Of a DNA stretch of 64,000 nt, positions 9,013 through 18,289 are shown in pieces. Numbering within the stretch: position 1 is the stretch's first letter; each line of letters opens with the position of its first letter. Below the pieces are notes generated by a model, which was given only the letters and a program-made list of their open reading frames with translations, did not search any database and was not told the DNA's origin. This DNA is from Peribacillus deserti. Lineage in GTDB: Bacteria; Bacillota; Bacilli; Bacillales; DSM-1321. The DNA lies in assembly GCF_016909175.1 (NCBI RefSeq), contig NZ_JAFBFI010000013.1, positions 1-64,000 of the forward strand. The letters are read 5' to 3'. The translations under genes were made by a program, and so were the position numbers.

Positions 9013-11523
9013 TTGTCAAAGAAGTACGCGGTTTTACCTGTTTCACTAGCTGCACTTGTAACTTTAGCCCCTTTATCAGCATTTGCTGAAGGGAGTCAGA
9101 CCAGTACGGCTGTATCTAAGATTGAGAAGAGTAAATTAGAAAGTGCAGTATCTGCCACAACGAAGGCTAAACCAGCAGTGAAAACAACTACTTCTGCACA
9201 AACTAAAATAGTCACAGCTGCAGAAGCAAAAACAACCACATCTGCACAAGCTAAAACAGCTACAACTGCAAAAGCCCAAACAACTACTTCCGTACAAACT
9301 AAAACAGTTACAGCTGCAGAAGCAAAAACAATCACATCTGTACAAGCTAAATCAGCAACAACTGCAAAAGCCCAAACCGCTGCTTCTGCACAAACTAAAA
9401 CGGTTACAACTGCAGAAGCAAAAACAATCACATCTGTACAACTTAAAACAGCTACAACTGCAAATACCCAGACAGCTGCTTCTACACAAGCTATCACAGA
9501 TAAAGCTGCAGAAGCAAAAACAACAACAACTGCTGACACCTCTGTAAAAACAACAGTTCCAGCTACCACACCAAAAACAGATGATACATCTATTCCTATA
9601 CCGCCAGTAAAGGATGATCTTCTGCAAGGACTAGCGATTGACTCCTCTGTTACTTCGTTTAGCAGCTTTCAGGCAAGCTCAAATCTGCTAAAAACAGCCG
9701 GTTCAATTAAACTGATCGGTGATACGAAAGTAGGAGACAAGCAGCTTCATCCCGTGTATAAATTCGACCTGACAAATTCCGGTAAAGAGACTCTTAGTTC
9801 TTTAAGTACAACCATTGCTTTTCCTGAGGGATATGTACTTGATGAAAGCTTTCCACAGCTTGTGTTAATAACACCAAACAATAAAAACCCACACCTTGAA
9901 AATATATCGTGGAAACTCAATGACGCAAAAAATGGGATGACTCTTACTATTCCTGATATGGAAGCCAGAGAAAGCATGCATTTCGATGTGAAGTTCTTCC
10001 TGGTAAAACCGGCTACAGAAACCATTATTACTAAAGAAATGAAGGCAAAGTTCCAGCTTGGCGGCAATGCCTGGTTTTCATTTAAAGGCAAGACGGCTGA
10101 ATTCACACAGGATTTATATATTGAGAATAAAAACGATCTATCGTTCAAGGATTTCAGTCTCTCTTTTAAAGCTCCAGCCTTCTTTAAATTAGAAAAATAT
10201 ATCTGGGTAAATGGCATTAAGGTCAGCCTTGTCCAAGGAGCTGACGGGACGTGCACATTTAAGCTGCCTGAAGTATTAAAAGGAAAAACTCATCTGAAAT
10301 TGAAATTGAGCGGAATGCTAAACGGAAAGGTTCAGTCTTTTTCTATGCCGTTTACCATGCTTTGTGGGAAAGATCTTATCTTGCAAAAATCATTAGGGGT
10401 GAGTATAAAGGACCTTAACATCCCGGTCTTTTCACCTGAGATGAAGCAAAAGATTAAGATGAATGGAAATGCCTGGTTTGTGCAGAAGGGGAATAAAGCT
10501 GAATTTTATCATGAATTGTTTATAGAAAATAGCAACTCTATGTCATTTAAGAACTTTATCCTTTGCTTCAACAAACCTGCTTCATTAAAGCTGGAAAAGT
10601 TTATATGGATAAATGGAGTGAAGGCAAGTCTTGTACAAAATGCGAATGGTACTTGTACGGTTACACTGCCGGAAATTCTTAAAGGAAAAACACATTTTAA
10701 AATAAAATTAAGCGGTACTGCAGCTGGAAAAATCAAAACATTTACTATGCCATTTAGCCTTCAATTAAATAAAGAAACGATTTGTGATAAGTCCATAGCC
10801 GTAACTTTAAAGAACAAGGTAAATCCTGTATTTACAAAAACAATGAAACAAAAAGTGAAGCTCAGCGCAAAAGCATGGCTTAAAGTACATGGAAAGAAAG
10901 CAGAATTTTCACCTGAGTTCTGGATTGAAAATAATAATAGCAGATCCTTTAAAGATATTTGCTTACTATTTAAAGCACCGTCTTCCTTTAAAATTGAAAA
11001 TGTCATATGGATAGGCGGCATCAAAGGAACCATTACACAGCGGGCAGATGGAATGTATCAAATTATGCTCCCTGAGCTGCCAAAAGGAAAGATACACTTA
11101 ATGCTTAAAGTCAGCGGAACGATTAATGGAGAGCTTAAACCAATCACGCTCCCGCTCATTCTTGAATCTGATAATGAAACAGTTATCGAAAAGCCATTCA
11201 CAGTTCCATTGAACAACAGCGGAAATCCTGCAGGCGGCTTTGATCCTGGCACCGGCGTCTCGGCCGACCCGGTAAATTCCGGAGGCGTCTCTAGTGACAG
11301 GGGCACTTCTGCAGATCCAAGTACATCCGGAAACAATGGAACAACTCCTGTCAGCTCAAGCCCTGCTGTGGGAAGCAGCTCCACAGGTAATCCTGCAGTT
11401 TCAACCTTGTCAACATTGCCGATTACCGGATCGGCAATGGACAGTAAAGCATATATGCTTTTAGGATTAGCAGCTGTAGGAGCCGGTCTTTACCTTTTCC
11501 ACCGAAAAGGGGCAAAAAACTAG
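9013..11523 (+). CDS. LPXTG-anchored repeat surface protein
   Basis: 836 residues from a TTG start preceded by TAGGAGG. A signal peptide spans residues 1-25 (ending AFA-E). Residues about 55-175 are Thr/Ala/Lys-rich 16-residue repeats (48 bp of DNA) that alternate between a TAAEAK-type and a TTAKAQ-type ending, giving a 32-residue higher-order period. A beta-rich domain follows (about 230-335). Three tandem copies of a roughly 135-residue domain then begin near residues 341, 476 and 611. Each contains a NAW or KAW turn, an IEN-N motif, an IW-(N/G)G-K motif and a PE-LKGK-H strand. The C-terminus is a Gly/Ser/Pro linker, LPITG, a hydrophobic helix and HRKGAKN. The sortase gene 9 bp downstream probably anchors it. 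Ligand unknown. Confidence 0.85.
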   Translation: MSKKYAVLPVSLAALVTLAPLSAFAEGSQTSTAVSKIEKSKLESAVSATTKAKPAVKTTTSAQTKIVTAAEAKTTTSAQAKTATTAKAQTTTSVQTKTVTAAEAKTITSVQAKSATTAKAQTAASAQTKTVTTAEAKTITSVQLKTATTANTQTAASTQAITDKAAEAKTTTTADTSVKTTVPATTPKTDDTSIPIPPVKDDLLQGLAIDSSVTSFSSFQASSNLLKTAGSIKLIGDTKVGDKQLHPVYKFDLTNSGKETLSSLSTTIAFPEGYVLDESFPQLVLITPNNKNPHLENISWKLNDAKNGMTLTIPDMEARESMHFDVKFFLVKPATETIITKEMKAKFQLGGNAWFSFKGKTAEFTQDLYIENKNDLSFKDFSLSFKAPAFFKLEKYIWVNGIKVSLVQGADGTCTFKLPEVLKGKTHLKLKLSGMLNGKVQSFSMPFTMLCGKDLILQKSLGVSIKDLNIPVFSPEMKQKIKMNGNAWFVQKGNKAEFYHELFIENSNSMSFKNFILCFNKPASLKLEKFIWINGVKASLVQNANGTCTVTLPEILKGKTHFKIKLSGTAAGKIKTFTMPFSLQLNKETICDKSIAVTLKNKVNPVFTKTMKQKVKLSAKAWLKVHGKKAEFSPEFWIENNNSRSFKDICLLFKAPSSFKIENVIWIGGIKGTITQRADGMYQIMLPELPKGKIHLMLKVSGTINGELKPITLPLILESDNETVIEKPFTVPLNNSGNPAGGFDPGTGVSADPVNSGGVSSDRGTSADPSTSGNNGTTPVSSSPAVGSSSTGNPAVSTLSTLPITGSAMDSKAYMLLGLAAVGAGLYLFHRKGAKN

Positions 11524-11532
11524 GTGAACTAA

Positions 11533-12192
11533 ATGAAGCCTTATTTTAAAATAATTGGAGGTACCTTCATTTTAATTGGTCTGCTGCTGTTTGTTTATCC
11601 CTTTTATACAGATTGGAAAGTAAATCAGGCGCAGAATGCTCTTAAACAAGACTGGATCAAGTTAAATCAGACGGTGGCACAGGCAGAAACAGCAAGGGCA
11701 GACGAATCTGAACCAGCCGTTTCCACCACAAAGGGCAAACAGGTACCGTCTAAAGCCGAATCAAAGAAAATTGTAACAGCCCGTGACATTGTAAAGAAAA
11801 AAGGCATAGTGGGTGAGCTTGTAATACCGAGAATTAATCTCGAGGCTATTATCGTTAAAGGTGTCGACCAAAAAAGCATGAAAAACGCAGTTGGCTGGAT
11901 GCCTTCCACCTCCCTTCCAGGTGAACATGGCAATGTGGTGCTTGCTGCCCATAGGAGCCATACGTATGGACAGTTTTTTAACCGGCTGAATGAAATAAAT
12001 AACGGAGATGTGATAACTTTGCGTTCATACGGAAGGGCATTCACATATAAGGTTTTTGACAGCCTTATTGTTGACCCGGCTGATCTTTCCGTCATCCAGC
12101 CGGCAAATGATGAAATCTTGACACTAATAACCTGCCACCCGCTTAATTCGAACAAAAAACGGCTCATTATTAAAGCGAGGCTCGCTGACTAA
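11533..12192 (+). CDS. Class D sortase
   Basis: A 219-residue transpeptidase with an N-terminal membrane anchor (about residues 7-27) and a sortase barrel. The catalytic His lies in AAHRSHTYG (about 140), the catalytic Cys in LITCH (about 200), and the Arg in KKRLIIKA (about 212). Spacing and sequence fit class D, whose members anchor specific wall or sporulation-related proteins. The start is 9 bp after the LPXTG gene stop, with AGGTGA as ribosome binding site, so the pair is an operon and the upstream protein is the likely substrate. A strong terminator follows. Confidence 0.9.
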   Translation: MKPYFKIIGGTFILIGLLLFVYPFYTDWKVNQAQNALKQDWIKLNQTVAQAETARADESEPAVSTTKGKQVPSKAESKKIVTARDIVKKKGIVGELVIPRINLEAIIVKGVDQKSMKNAVGWMPSTSLPGEHGNVVLAAHRSHTYGQFFNRLNEINNGDVITLRSYGRAFTYKVFDSLIVDPADLSVIQPANDEILTLITCHPLNSNKKRLIIKARLAD

Positions 12193-12197
12193 GTAAG

Positions 12198-12236
12198 AAA
12201 TCCCTTGCCAGGCTTCACTGACAAGGGATTTCTTTA
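12198..12236. terminator. Bidirectional terminator, sortase / yjjB-like
   Basis: AAATCCCTTG (12198-12207) pairs with CAAGGGATTT (12222-12231) between the convergent sortase and exporter genes. TTCTTT follows on the plus strand. Confidence 0.85.
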
Positions 12237-12662
12237 TTGTTGATTGATTTTCTTGATGGTTTGATTGAGGACTTCCGAGAGGATGATTCCTACTGCAATC
12301 GCACCAGAGAGCATAAACGCCTTTGCAGCAAACTGCAGTGCTTCATTATAATCGTTTTCTACGAACTTTCTCATTGCATAATAGGCCATTCCCCCTGGTA
12401 CCAGCGGGATCATACCAGCCACACTGAAAATAATAACGGGCATTTTATATTTTTTTGCATAAAACTGGCTCATGATAGCAATCAAAAATGCTGAGAGCAA
12501 GGTAGCTAATACCGGATCAAAGTGGTTTTCGAACAGAACAACATAGATAAACCAGCCAGCCATCCCTACAATGCCGCAATTTATAAGGGATTTTTTGGGG
12601 ATATTAAAAATAATTCCTATTCCTGCCGTAGCAAAAAAACTTGTAATTAACTGTCCGATCAT
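12234..12662 (-). CDS. Thr/Ser exporter small subunit, YjjB-like (ThrE C-terminal half)
   Basis: A 142-residue membrane protein with about four helices. The sequence PVIIFSVAGMIPLVPGGMAYYAM carries the PLVPG signature shared by the C-terminal half of ThrE and by YjjB (DUF3815). It is expected to work with the larger YjjP-like subunit encoded at 13127-13879 to export threonine, serine or short dicarboxylates. In most Bacillus genomes the two genes are close together; here they are 464 bp apart, with dispersed repeats between. Both point the same way. Confidence 0.8.
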   Translation of the reverse strand: MIGQLITSFFATAGIGIIFNIPKKSLINCGIVGMAGWFIYVVLFENHFDPVLATLLSAFLIAIMSQFYAKKYKMPVIIFSVAGMIPLVPGGMAYYAMRKFVENDYNEALQFAAKAFMLSGAIAVGIILSEVLNQTIKKINQQ

Positions 12663-12722
12663 AGCTTACTCCTTTCATTAAAAAATGGCGATGTTAGAGC
12701 TCAATGTTGATTTTCTCACTAA

Positions 12723-12764
12723 GTTGATCTTCGCTGCAGGTGCGAGACTCCTGCGGGAAAAGCA
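12723..12764. repeat. Left part of a dispersed Bacillaceae intergenic repeat
   Basis: The text TTGATCTTCGCTGCAGG...GAGACTCCTGCGGGAAAAGCAG matches one end of a GC-rich repeat family I recognise from many Bacillus intergenic regions. Its other end lies at 13029-13110. The two parts are split by about 265 bp. Confidence 0.6.
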
Positions 12765-12905
12765 GTATTGTCCAGTTCCGGACTGACACCTTCGGTCATA
12801 AGCCAATCGCCATCAAAAGGCAAAGGGCGCCTTTCGCTGCCGCTTGTCTTATGTCTGGCTAACGCATAAGGGCGACTATGCTTCTGTCTTCGCTTTCGCT
12901 TGCCA
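12765..12905. repeat. Second dispersed repeat family nested in the first
   Basis: This stretch runs from TGTCCAGTTCCGGA, through GGTCATAAGCCAATCGCC, AAAGGGCGCCTTTCGCTGCC and CTTATGTCTGGCT, to CTTCGCTTTCGCTTGCC. It resembles another GC-rich family common in Bacillus intergenic DNA. An open frame through it (minus strand, 12719-12913) has no ribosome binding site and is rejected as a gene. Confidence 0.6.
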
Positions 12906-13028
12906 ATCAGCAAGTCTTCTTTATCAGGTATCTGACTTTCTATATAGTGGTTTCTAAAACGAGTTTGTTCATCACAATTCTCTAAAGAGAAGCACCTTGA
13001 AAGTCACCGTCCTCCGCTTTTCTATTAA

Positions 13029-13110
13029 GGGAGACCCCGCAGGCGTACACGTGAGAGGAGGCTCCCGGACCGCCCGCGGAAAGCGAGTGCCTGTAGCGGA
13101 AATAAACAGA
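13029..13110. repeat. Right part of the first dispersed repeat
   Basis: GGGAGACCCCGCAGGCG...GAGGAGGCTCCCGG...CCGCGGAAAGCGAG...TGTAGCGGAAATAAACAG is the diagnostic half of the repeat family. Read on the minus strand, this part followed by 12764-12723 would form one uninterrupted element. Confidence 0.65.
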
Positions 13111-13126
13111 CAAGTTTAACAAAGCC

Positions 13127-13879
13127 TTAAAAAATAGAAAAAACAGCGGCAATCCCGGTTCCGATTGCTGATGCAGTTAAAAAGGCATCTGCACCCTTGG
13201 ACAGACCTGAGACTAAATGCCCTGACATTAAATCTCTTACAGCGTTTGTAATGAGCAGCCCGGGAACTAACGGCATGACCGATCCTATAATGATTTTATC
13301 TGCTTCATGGCCTGCTCCTAATGCTTTGAGAGAAAAGGCGGCAAGACCTATTACAAAGGCAGCTAAAAACTCGGCGAAAAACTTCACTTCTACCAGCTTA
13401 TGTATGTACACAAAGCAAGTATAGCCCAGAGCTCCGGATAGTAACGCCGGTAAAAAATCATACCAGCCGCCCATAAACATAATCACAAAGCAGCCGCTTG
13501 ATATCGACGCAGCTAGTAACTGAACTGCAAAAGGATAGGATAAGTTTTGTTTCTCTAATTCCTTCAGCTGCCTGTATGCTTCCTCTGATGTCAATTCTCC
13601 ATTGGTTATTTTTCGGGAAATACTATTTGCCGCGGTTACTTTGTGCAGGTCTGTGTTTCGGTTAGCGATTCGGATTAATTTGGCCGGCACCACTCCATCC
13701 AGGGAAAAGATGATTCCGGTGGGTGTGACATAACTATGAGATTGTCCGATTTTATAATAAGCCGCAATCCGTTCCATGGTATCCTCTACACGGTAAGTCT
13801 CTGCTCCATTTTGGAGCATGATTTTGCCAGCAAGCAAACATAACTCCATCACTTCAAATGTGTCAGTTTTGTGTTCCAT
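13127..13879 (-). CDS. Thr/Ser exporter large subunit, YjjP-like (ThrE N-terminal half)
   Basis: A 250-residue protein. Its cytoplasmic N-terminal region (about 1-115) carries NGAETYRVEDTMERI and YVTPTGIIFSLDG, hallmarks of the ThrE/YjjP DUF1212 family. Five hydrophobic helices follow, including GSVMPLVPGLLITNAVRDLMSGHLVSGLSKGADA. The ATG at 13879 is preferred over an upstream TTG because AGGGGAGATAGG stands directly before it. It is expected to form a two-component exporter with the YjjB-like protein. It sits downstream of msrAB in the same direction, about 30 bp away, so cotranscription is possible. Confidence 0.85.
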   Translation of the reverse strand: MEHKTDTFEVMELCLLAGKIMLQNGAETYRVEDTMERIAAYYKIGQSHSYVTPTGIIFSLDGVVPAKLIRIANRNTDLHKVTAANSISRKITNGELTSEEAYRQLKELEKQNLSYPFAVQLLAASISSGCFVIMFMGGWYDFLPALLSGALGYTCFVYIHKLVEVKFFAEFLAAFVIGLAAFSLKALGAGHEADKIIIGSVMPLVPGLLITNAVRDLMSGHLVSGLSKGADAFLTASAIGTGIAAVFSIF

Positions 13880-13907
13880 CCTATCTCCCCTAGCCAATAT
13901 AATCGTG

Positions 13908-14324
13908 TTATGATCCAGGAAATAATATTAAAAAATCTCCATATCCTTCTTCTGTCAATTTTTCTTTAGGGATGAATCTTAATGCAGCGGAATTAATACA
14001 ATATCTTAACCCCTTTGGCCCCGGACCATCCTCAAATACATGCCCTAAATGCGAATCACTTTCTCTGCTTCTGACTTCGGTCCTAGTTTTGTGATGGCTT
14101 ACGTCTAGACGTTCCGTGACACTTGCTGACATCACAGGTTTTGTAAAACTTGGCCAGCCGCAGCCGCTGTCATACTTATCCTTTGACGTAAATAACGGTT
14201 CTCCGGATATAATATCCACGTATATGCCATCTTCAAAATGATCCCAATATTCGTTACGAAACGGGGGTTCAGTACCGTTTTCCTGGGTAACTCTGTACTG
14301 AAGCTCACTTAATTTTTCCTTCAA
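13908..14324 (-). CDS. msrB: Peptide-methionine (R)-S-oxide reductase
   Basis: A 138-residue repair enzyme that reduces Met-R-sulfoxide in damaged proteins with thioredoxin. GCGWPSF and the catalytic Cys in [11 protein letters not shown] (residue about 109) are present. The zinc-binding CxxC pairs of other MsrB types are absent, as in the B. subtilis enzyme. Its ATG overlaps the msrA stop by 4 nt (ATGA), so translation is coupled. Confidence 0.95.
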   Translation of the reverse strand: MKEKLSELQYRVTQENGTEPPFRNEYWDHFEDGIYVDIISGEPLFTSKDKYDSGCGWPSFTKPVMSASVTERLDVSHHKTRTEVRSRESDSHLGHVFEDGPGPKGLRYCINSAALRFIPKEKLTEEGYGDFLILFPGS

Positions 14325-14866
14325 AGCCGTCCGGTCTTTTGGCCAGTATTGCCTCTGAAACTCTTCTCTTTTCGAGCCCGCCGGTATAGAGCATAACGAA
14401 AAGGATTTTTCTTATGGAAATCCTGGTGATATTCCTCTGCACGAAAGAATTCCGAAGCTGGAAGTATCTCTGTTACAATAGGATTTTTAAACCTTCCGCT
14501 TTCCATCAATGCCAGCCTGGACCCCTCTGCCTCTATTCTCTGAACTTCATTATGATAAAAAATAACGCTTTTATACGAACTTCCGCGATCTGTAAACTGG
14601 CCTTCGGAATCTGTTGGGTCTATTTGCTGCCAATACACTTCAACTAATTCTTTATAAGAAATAATAAGAGGATTATACACGATTTGTACAGCTTCATAAT
14701 GGTCTGTGGTTCCTGATTTTACTTCTTTGTAGGTCGGATTCTTTTTTCTGCCGCCTGTATAGCCTGAAACCACGCTGTGAATCCCTTGACGCTCTTCAAA
14801 TGGGGATACCATACACCAAAAGCAGCCACCAGCAAAAGTAGCAAGTTCAAGCATTTCATAACCCAT
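14321..14866 (-). CDS. msrA: Peptide-methionine (S)-S-oxide reductase
   Basis: A 181-residue protein with the GCFWC active site at residues 14-18 (Cys15 catalytic) and the GYTGG and [16 protein letters not shown] segments of the family. It reduces Met-S-sulfoxide, complementing MsrB encoded directly downstream with a 4-nt overlap. AAGGAGAA lies 8 nt before the ATG at 14866. There is no fused MsrB domain. It is divergent from the nucleoside carrier gene. Confidence 0.95.
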   Translation of the reverse strand: MGYEMLELATFAGGCFWCMVSPFEERQGIHSVVSGYTGGRKKNPTYKEVKSGTTDHYEAVQIVYNPLIISYKELVEVYWQQIDPTDSEGQFTDRGSSYKSVIFYHNEVQRIEAEGSRLALMESGRFKNPIVTEILPASEFFRAEEYHQDFHKKNPFRYALYRRARKEKSFRGNTGQKTGRL

Positions 14867-15023
14867 CGAGCTGATTCTCCTTCTTCAAAAGATTGTAAAA
14901 TAAGTATTTATTTTAACAGAACTAGAAATTATTTATAAATTAAGGAGTCTTGAACATATTAAATTTATAAATACATATACCCTGAAAGTTCATTCCTGAG
15001 ACTATACAGAAAGTGGGAAAAAT

Positions 15024-16205
15024 ATGAATTACCTCATTTCAGTGCTCGGTTTAGCGGTTGTCTTTGTACTAGCATTATTAGCAAGCAGCAACCGTAAAGA
15101 AATTAAATATAAAAATATCCTTTTAATGCTTATCATTCAGTTAGTATTAGCTTATATTCTTTTAAATACTAAGTTTGGGTTAATCATCATCCGTGCCATT
15201 GCCCGTTTATTTGAAAAGCTATTGGAATATGCAGGAGAGGGCATCAATTTTGTTTTTGGCGGTCTAATGAATGAAGGTGCCTACACCTTCTTCCTGAATG
15301 TGCTGCTTCCTATTGTATTTATTTCCGTCTTGATCGGAATTTTGCAATACACTAAAATACTGCCCTTTATCATGCGTGGTATCGGTTTTGTATTAAGTAA
15401 AATTAATGGTATGGGCAAACTAGAATCTTATAATGGAGTTGCTTCGGCAATCGTCGGCCAATCCGAGGTATTTATTACCGTTAAAAAGCAGCTAGGCAGG
15501 CTTACGCCTCAGCGTCTGTATACCCTTTGTGCTTCAGCTATGTCAACAGTATCCATGTCTATCGTCGGAGCCTATATGACTATGATTGACCCAAGATATG
15601 TGGTAACCGCTATTGTTTTGAACCTATTCGGAGGGTTTATCATTGTATCTATAATTAATCCTTACACAGTCGGAAGTCATGAGGATATTTTGCAAATAGA
15701 GGAAGCAGAGAAACAGTCCTTTTTTGAAATGCTTGGAGAATATATTATGGATGGTTTCAAAGTTGCGATTATAGTCGCCGCTATGCTGCTTGGTTTTGTG
15801 GCTTTAATTGCGCTTATTAACAATCTATTTGCTTTAGTATTTAACCTGACATTTCAGCAAATTCTCGGCTATGTATTCTCACCGATAGCCTTTTTGATGA
15901 GTATTCCATCGGACGAAATTGTGAATGCAGGTGGAATTATGGCTACAAAGCTTGTTACCAATGAATTCGTGGCCATGGAACAGCTTTCGAAAGTTGCAGA
16001 CCAGTTTTCTACCAGAACCCTGGGAATTATATCTGTATTCTTAGTTTCATTTGCAAATTTTTCTTCCATCGGAATTATTGCCGGTGCGGTTAAAGGACTG
16101 AACGAGGAACAGGGAAATGTGGTCGCGCGGTTTGGATTAAAACTCTTATACGGAGCTACATTGGTAAGTGTGCTATCCGCTATCATAGTTAGTTTCGTGC
16201 TTTAA
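15024..16205 (+). CDS. Concentrative nucleoside transporter, NupC family
   Basis: A 393-residue membrane protein of the CNT family, which imports nucleosides with H+ or Na+. [13 protein letters not shown] near residue 151, [15 protein letters not shown], and the [18 protein letters not shown] helix hairpin near residue 340 correspond to the substrate and ion-binding motifs. The length equals that of B. subtilis NupC/NupG-type permeases. AAAGTGGG precedes the ATG. No riboswitch or operator is evident upstream. It is a single gene followed by a terminator. Confidence 0.9.
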   Translation: MNYLISVLGLAVVFVLALLASSNRKEIKYKNILLMLIIQLVLAYILLNTKFGLIIIRAIARLFEKLLEYAGEGINFVFGGLMNEGAYTFFLNVLLPIVFISVLIGILQYTKILPFIMRGIGFVLSKINGMGKLESYNGVASAIVGQSEVFITVKKQLGRLTPQRLYTLCASAMSTVSMSIVGAYMTMIDPRYVVTAIVLNLFGGFIIVSIINPYTVGSHEDILQIEEAEKQSFFEMLGEYIMDGFKVAIIVAAMLLGFVALIALINNLFALVFNLTFQQILGYVFSPIAFLMSIPSDEIVNAGGIMATKLVTNEFVAMEQLSKVADQFSTRTLGIISVFLVSFANFSSIGIIAGAVKGLNEEQGNVVARFGLKLLYGATLVSVLSAIIVSFVL

Positions 16206-16321
16206 TTATCTCTATAAACGGCGGATGCCTAAATGTGCGACTTCAATATCGCATGACTATACAGCGGGTGTTATAGACCTGTAAAAAGCCCTCCCTTCTT
16301 TACTATATCAGAATAACAAAA

Positions 16322-16354
16322 ACCCTCTGCCGAAGCTGACAGAGGGTCTTTTTT
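16322..16354. terminator. Bidirectional terminator, nupC-like / parR-like
   Basis: ACCCTCTG (16322-16329) pairs with CAGAGGGT (16340-16347). It is followed by CTTTTTT on the plus strand and preceded by AACAAAA, which reads as T-rich on the minus strand. Confidence 0.85.
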
Positions 16355-16967
16355 ATTTATTCATTTGTGCAAGAAAGTCTCCCAGAAGATCCTCAAGACC
16401 TTCTTCTTCTACAGATTCTTCGGACTCATCCTGATTTTTCCTTGCCTTGTTCCAATCAAAGTTACTTAGATCATCATCTGAGAAGTCCGTTTTTGCTTCT
16501 TCTGCAGAATAGCGGGGTTCTTCTTCGATGCGCTCCTGCAGATTATTATCAGCTTCCTCAGCCCTTTTCTTCGGAATAATCTTTGGTTCTTCCTGGAGAT
16601 ATAATGCCTGATCTATATCTATTGCATTACTGTTCAGTGCTGCGAGCAAAGAAGCTGCCCGAATCGGATCAGAAATCAGCTGATACAAGATACTGCCCAG
16701 CAGTGCCTCGGAATGCTCATGCTTAAGCCAGTCTCTTTGCGCCTTGCTCAACTGTTTGGGTATCGGGATGCTGATAGTCTCCCTGTCTCTCGTCAGGGTA
16801 TGGCTTACACCATTCATGACAAAATCAGCTATTTTACTGGAAAAATTTCGTTTTTCAGTTTCCTTCAACTTTTGCAGCTGCTTAATAACATGATCTGGTG
16901 CATCTGAAGGGATGCGGAAGGACAGAGCTTGTCCTCTCTTAATCCCGCTTGATGAACTTGTACTCAT
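16353..16967 (-). CDS. ParR-like partner of the ParM-like actin
   Basis: A 204-residue protein not clearly assignable by name. Residues about 8-60 (RGQALSFRIPSDAPDHV, then a Lys-rich helix and FSSKIADFVMNGV) look like a short beta strand plus two helices, as in ribbon-helix-helix ParR proteins. A middle helical region follows. The last 70 residues are very acidic and end in LEDLLGDFLAQMNK, a plausible filament-binding tail. The gene starts 12 bp after the actin gene, with TAGGGTGAT as ribosome binding site. ParR proteins bind iterated centromere sites and cap the ParM filament. The role here is inferred from gene order and the upstream repeat array. Confidence 0.65.
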   Translation of the reverse strand: MSTSSSSGIKRGQALSFRIPSDAPDHVIKQLQKLKETEKRNFSSKIADFVMNGVSHTLTRDRETISIPIPKQLSKAQRDWLKHEHSEALLGSILYQLISDPIRAASLLAALNSNAIDIDQALYLQEEPKIIPKKRAEEADNNLQERIEEEPRYSAEEAKTDFSDDDLSNFDWNKARKNQDESEESVEEEGLEDLLGDFLAQMNK

Positions 16968-16979
16968 AGTATCACCCTA

Positions 16980-18170
16980 CTAAGCTTTTACAGGCTTTTT
17001 TTCCTCGCCTTTTTTATCTTTTTGATCTTCCTTTTGTGTTCTGCGAAGATGATCAGAAATCAATTTATAATAAGCGTTAGCCATCATCCAAATGCTTTCC
17101 TTTTCATCTTCAAAGAAATCAATATTATATCCATCAAGGTTATTATTTAAAGTTTTAAGATAATCCTTAAGAATATTGGAGCCTCCGCCTACAAAATAGC
17201 AAATTTCAGTCTGAGAATTCTTTGACCACATATTTCTCAACAAACGATATTGCTTTTTAGCAAGTTCAAGCAGAATACGATCAATAATATCATGTACACT
17301 CGTACGGCTTCCTTTAACCATGATGTGGTTACGGTCATTCTTTTTGGTAATAATCTCAACCACATCACGGCGGCTGTCGAGTTCTACTCCATGCTTGCTT
17401 CTGATTTCTTCACGAATCTGCTCAAGAGCTGCAGAGACTCCCAAATTAAATCCTTGGGCTTTATCATCATCTACATTGCGGTTCTTAATGACAGCGATAT
17501 CAGTTGAAAGACCGCCAATATCTTGGATAAGGATACTTTTATTAACTAAGTCTTTATTGATAATGTTTAAGTTGTTATCCATCACTAGATTTATAAAAGC
17601 CGCGAAGCCTTCCGGATAGACCTTCACATCTTCAAATTTGATATTAACTTTTATACCCTGATATTTAGGTGTTACCAGGAATTCCACCTGGTGGACTGAG
17701 CCTAATAATCTAGAACGGTAGCCGGCATCTTTTCCTTCTTTTACTTCACGAAGCGGAAGCCCTGTTCCAAGTATATAGTTTGCGTCAATTACATTATTGG
17801 AACGGTTGAATAGAGTTGAGTTTTCTTCTCTTACAGCATCAAGTGCTAGAGAGGCAAACAGCATGACCAGCGTCTGATCTTCTTCTGACTTACTGCTTCC
17901 TGGATCTAACTCTGAAGTGTTATCGCTTTTTGTGGCAAGCGTTCCAACACGGTAAATAGCATTATTTTCACTTAATGCAGGTGAATGAAGTCTGATATGT
18001 ATTCCGTCTAGAGGATCTTTGCTATTCAATTCTTCAATTCCAATAATAGGACGATCTTCAATATCTCTCGCTATGGCATTAGGTATATTAAGTTCGTGGT
18101 CCAAATCTCCGAAAATAGCTTTTAACGAATCATTTCCAACATCAACTGCAGCAACTCTGCTTTTTCTCAT
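16980..18170 (-). CDS. ParM/StbA-family actin-like ATPase
   Basis: A 396-residue actin-fold protein. Phosphate loop 1 is VDVGNDSLKA (residues about 9-18), phosphate loop 2 is DIGGLSTD (about 217-224), and the adenosine motif is VGGGSN (about 326-331). These are the three diagnostic actin/Hsp70 motifs in the order and spacing of ParM and Alp-type plasmid segregation filaments. It ends in a Lys-rich tail. GGAAGGAT precedes the ATG at 18170. It is followed by the ParR-like gene and preceded by a phased repeat array. MreB and FtsA are excluded by length and motif sequence. It may segregate a replicon or serve another chromosomal filament function. Confidence 0.85.
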   Translation of the reverse strand: MRKSRVAAVDVGNDSLKAIFGDLDHELNIPNAIARDIEDRPIIGIEELNSKDPLDGIHIRLHSPALSENNAIYRVGTLATKSDNTSELDPGSSKSEEDQTLVMLFASLALDAVREENSTLFNRSNNVIDANYILGTGLPLREVKEGKDAGYRSRLLGSVHQVEFLVTPKYQGIKVNIKFEDVKVYPEGFAAFINLVMDNNLNIINKDLVNKSILIQDIGGLSTDIAVIKNRNVDDDKAQGFNLGVSAALEQIREEIRSKHGVELDSRRDVVEIITKKNDRNHIMVKGSRTSVHDIIDRILLELAKKQYRLLRNMWSKNSQTEICYFVGGGSNILKDYLKTLNNNLDGYNIDFFEDEKESIWMMANAYYKLISDHLRRTQKEDQKDKKGEEKKPVKA

Positions 18171-18289
18171 TTAAACCTATCCTTCCCTATTAAAATCTAA
18201 ATTTACTAAAGCTGACTAAAAGCTTTATTACATTCTATGGTAAATGAATTCTCTGAAATTTACAATGGACTTTGGAAGGACTTTCTTTT

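Noticed and set aside
9096-9627. Minus-strand frames opposite the Thr/Ala repeat region, rich in Val or in Cys/Phe
   Set aside because: These are antisense shadows of the 48-bp repeat of the LPXTG gene, with no start context.
12719-12913. 64-codon minus-strand frame in the exporter gap
   Set aside because: It lies entirely in dispersed repeat DNA and has no ribosome binding site.
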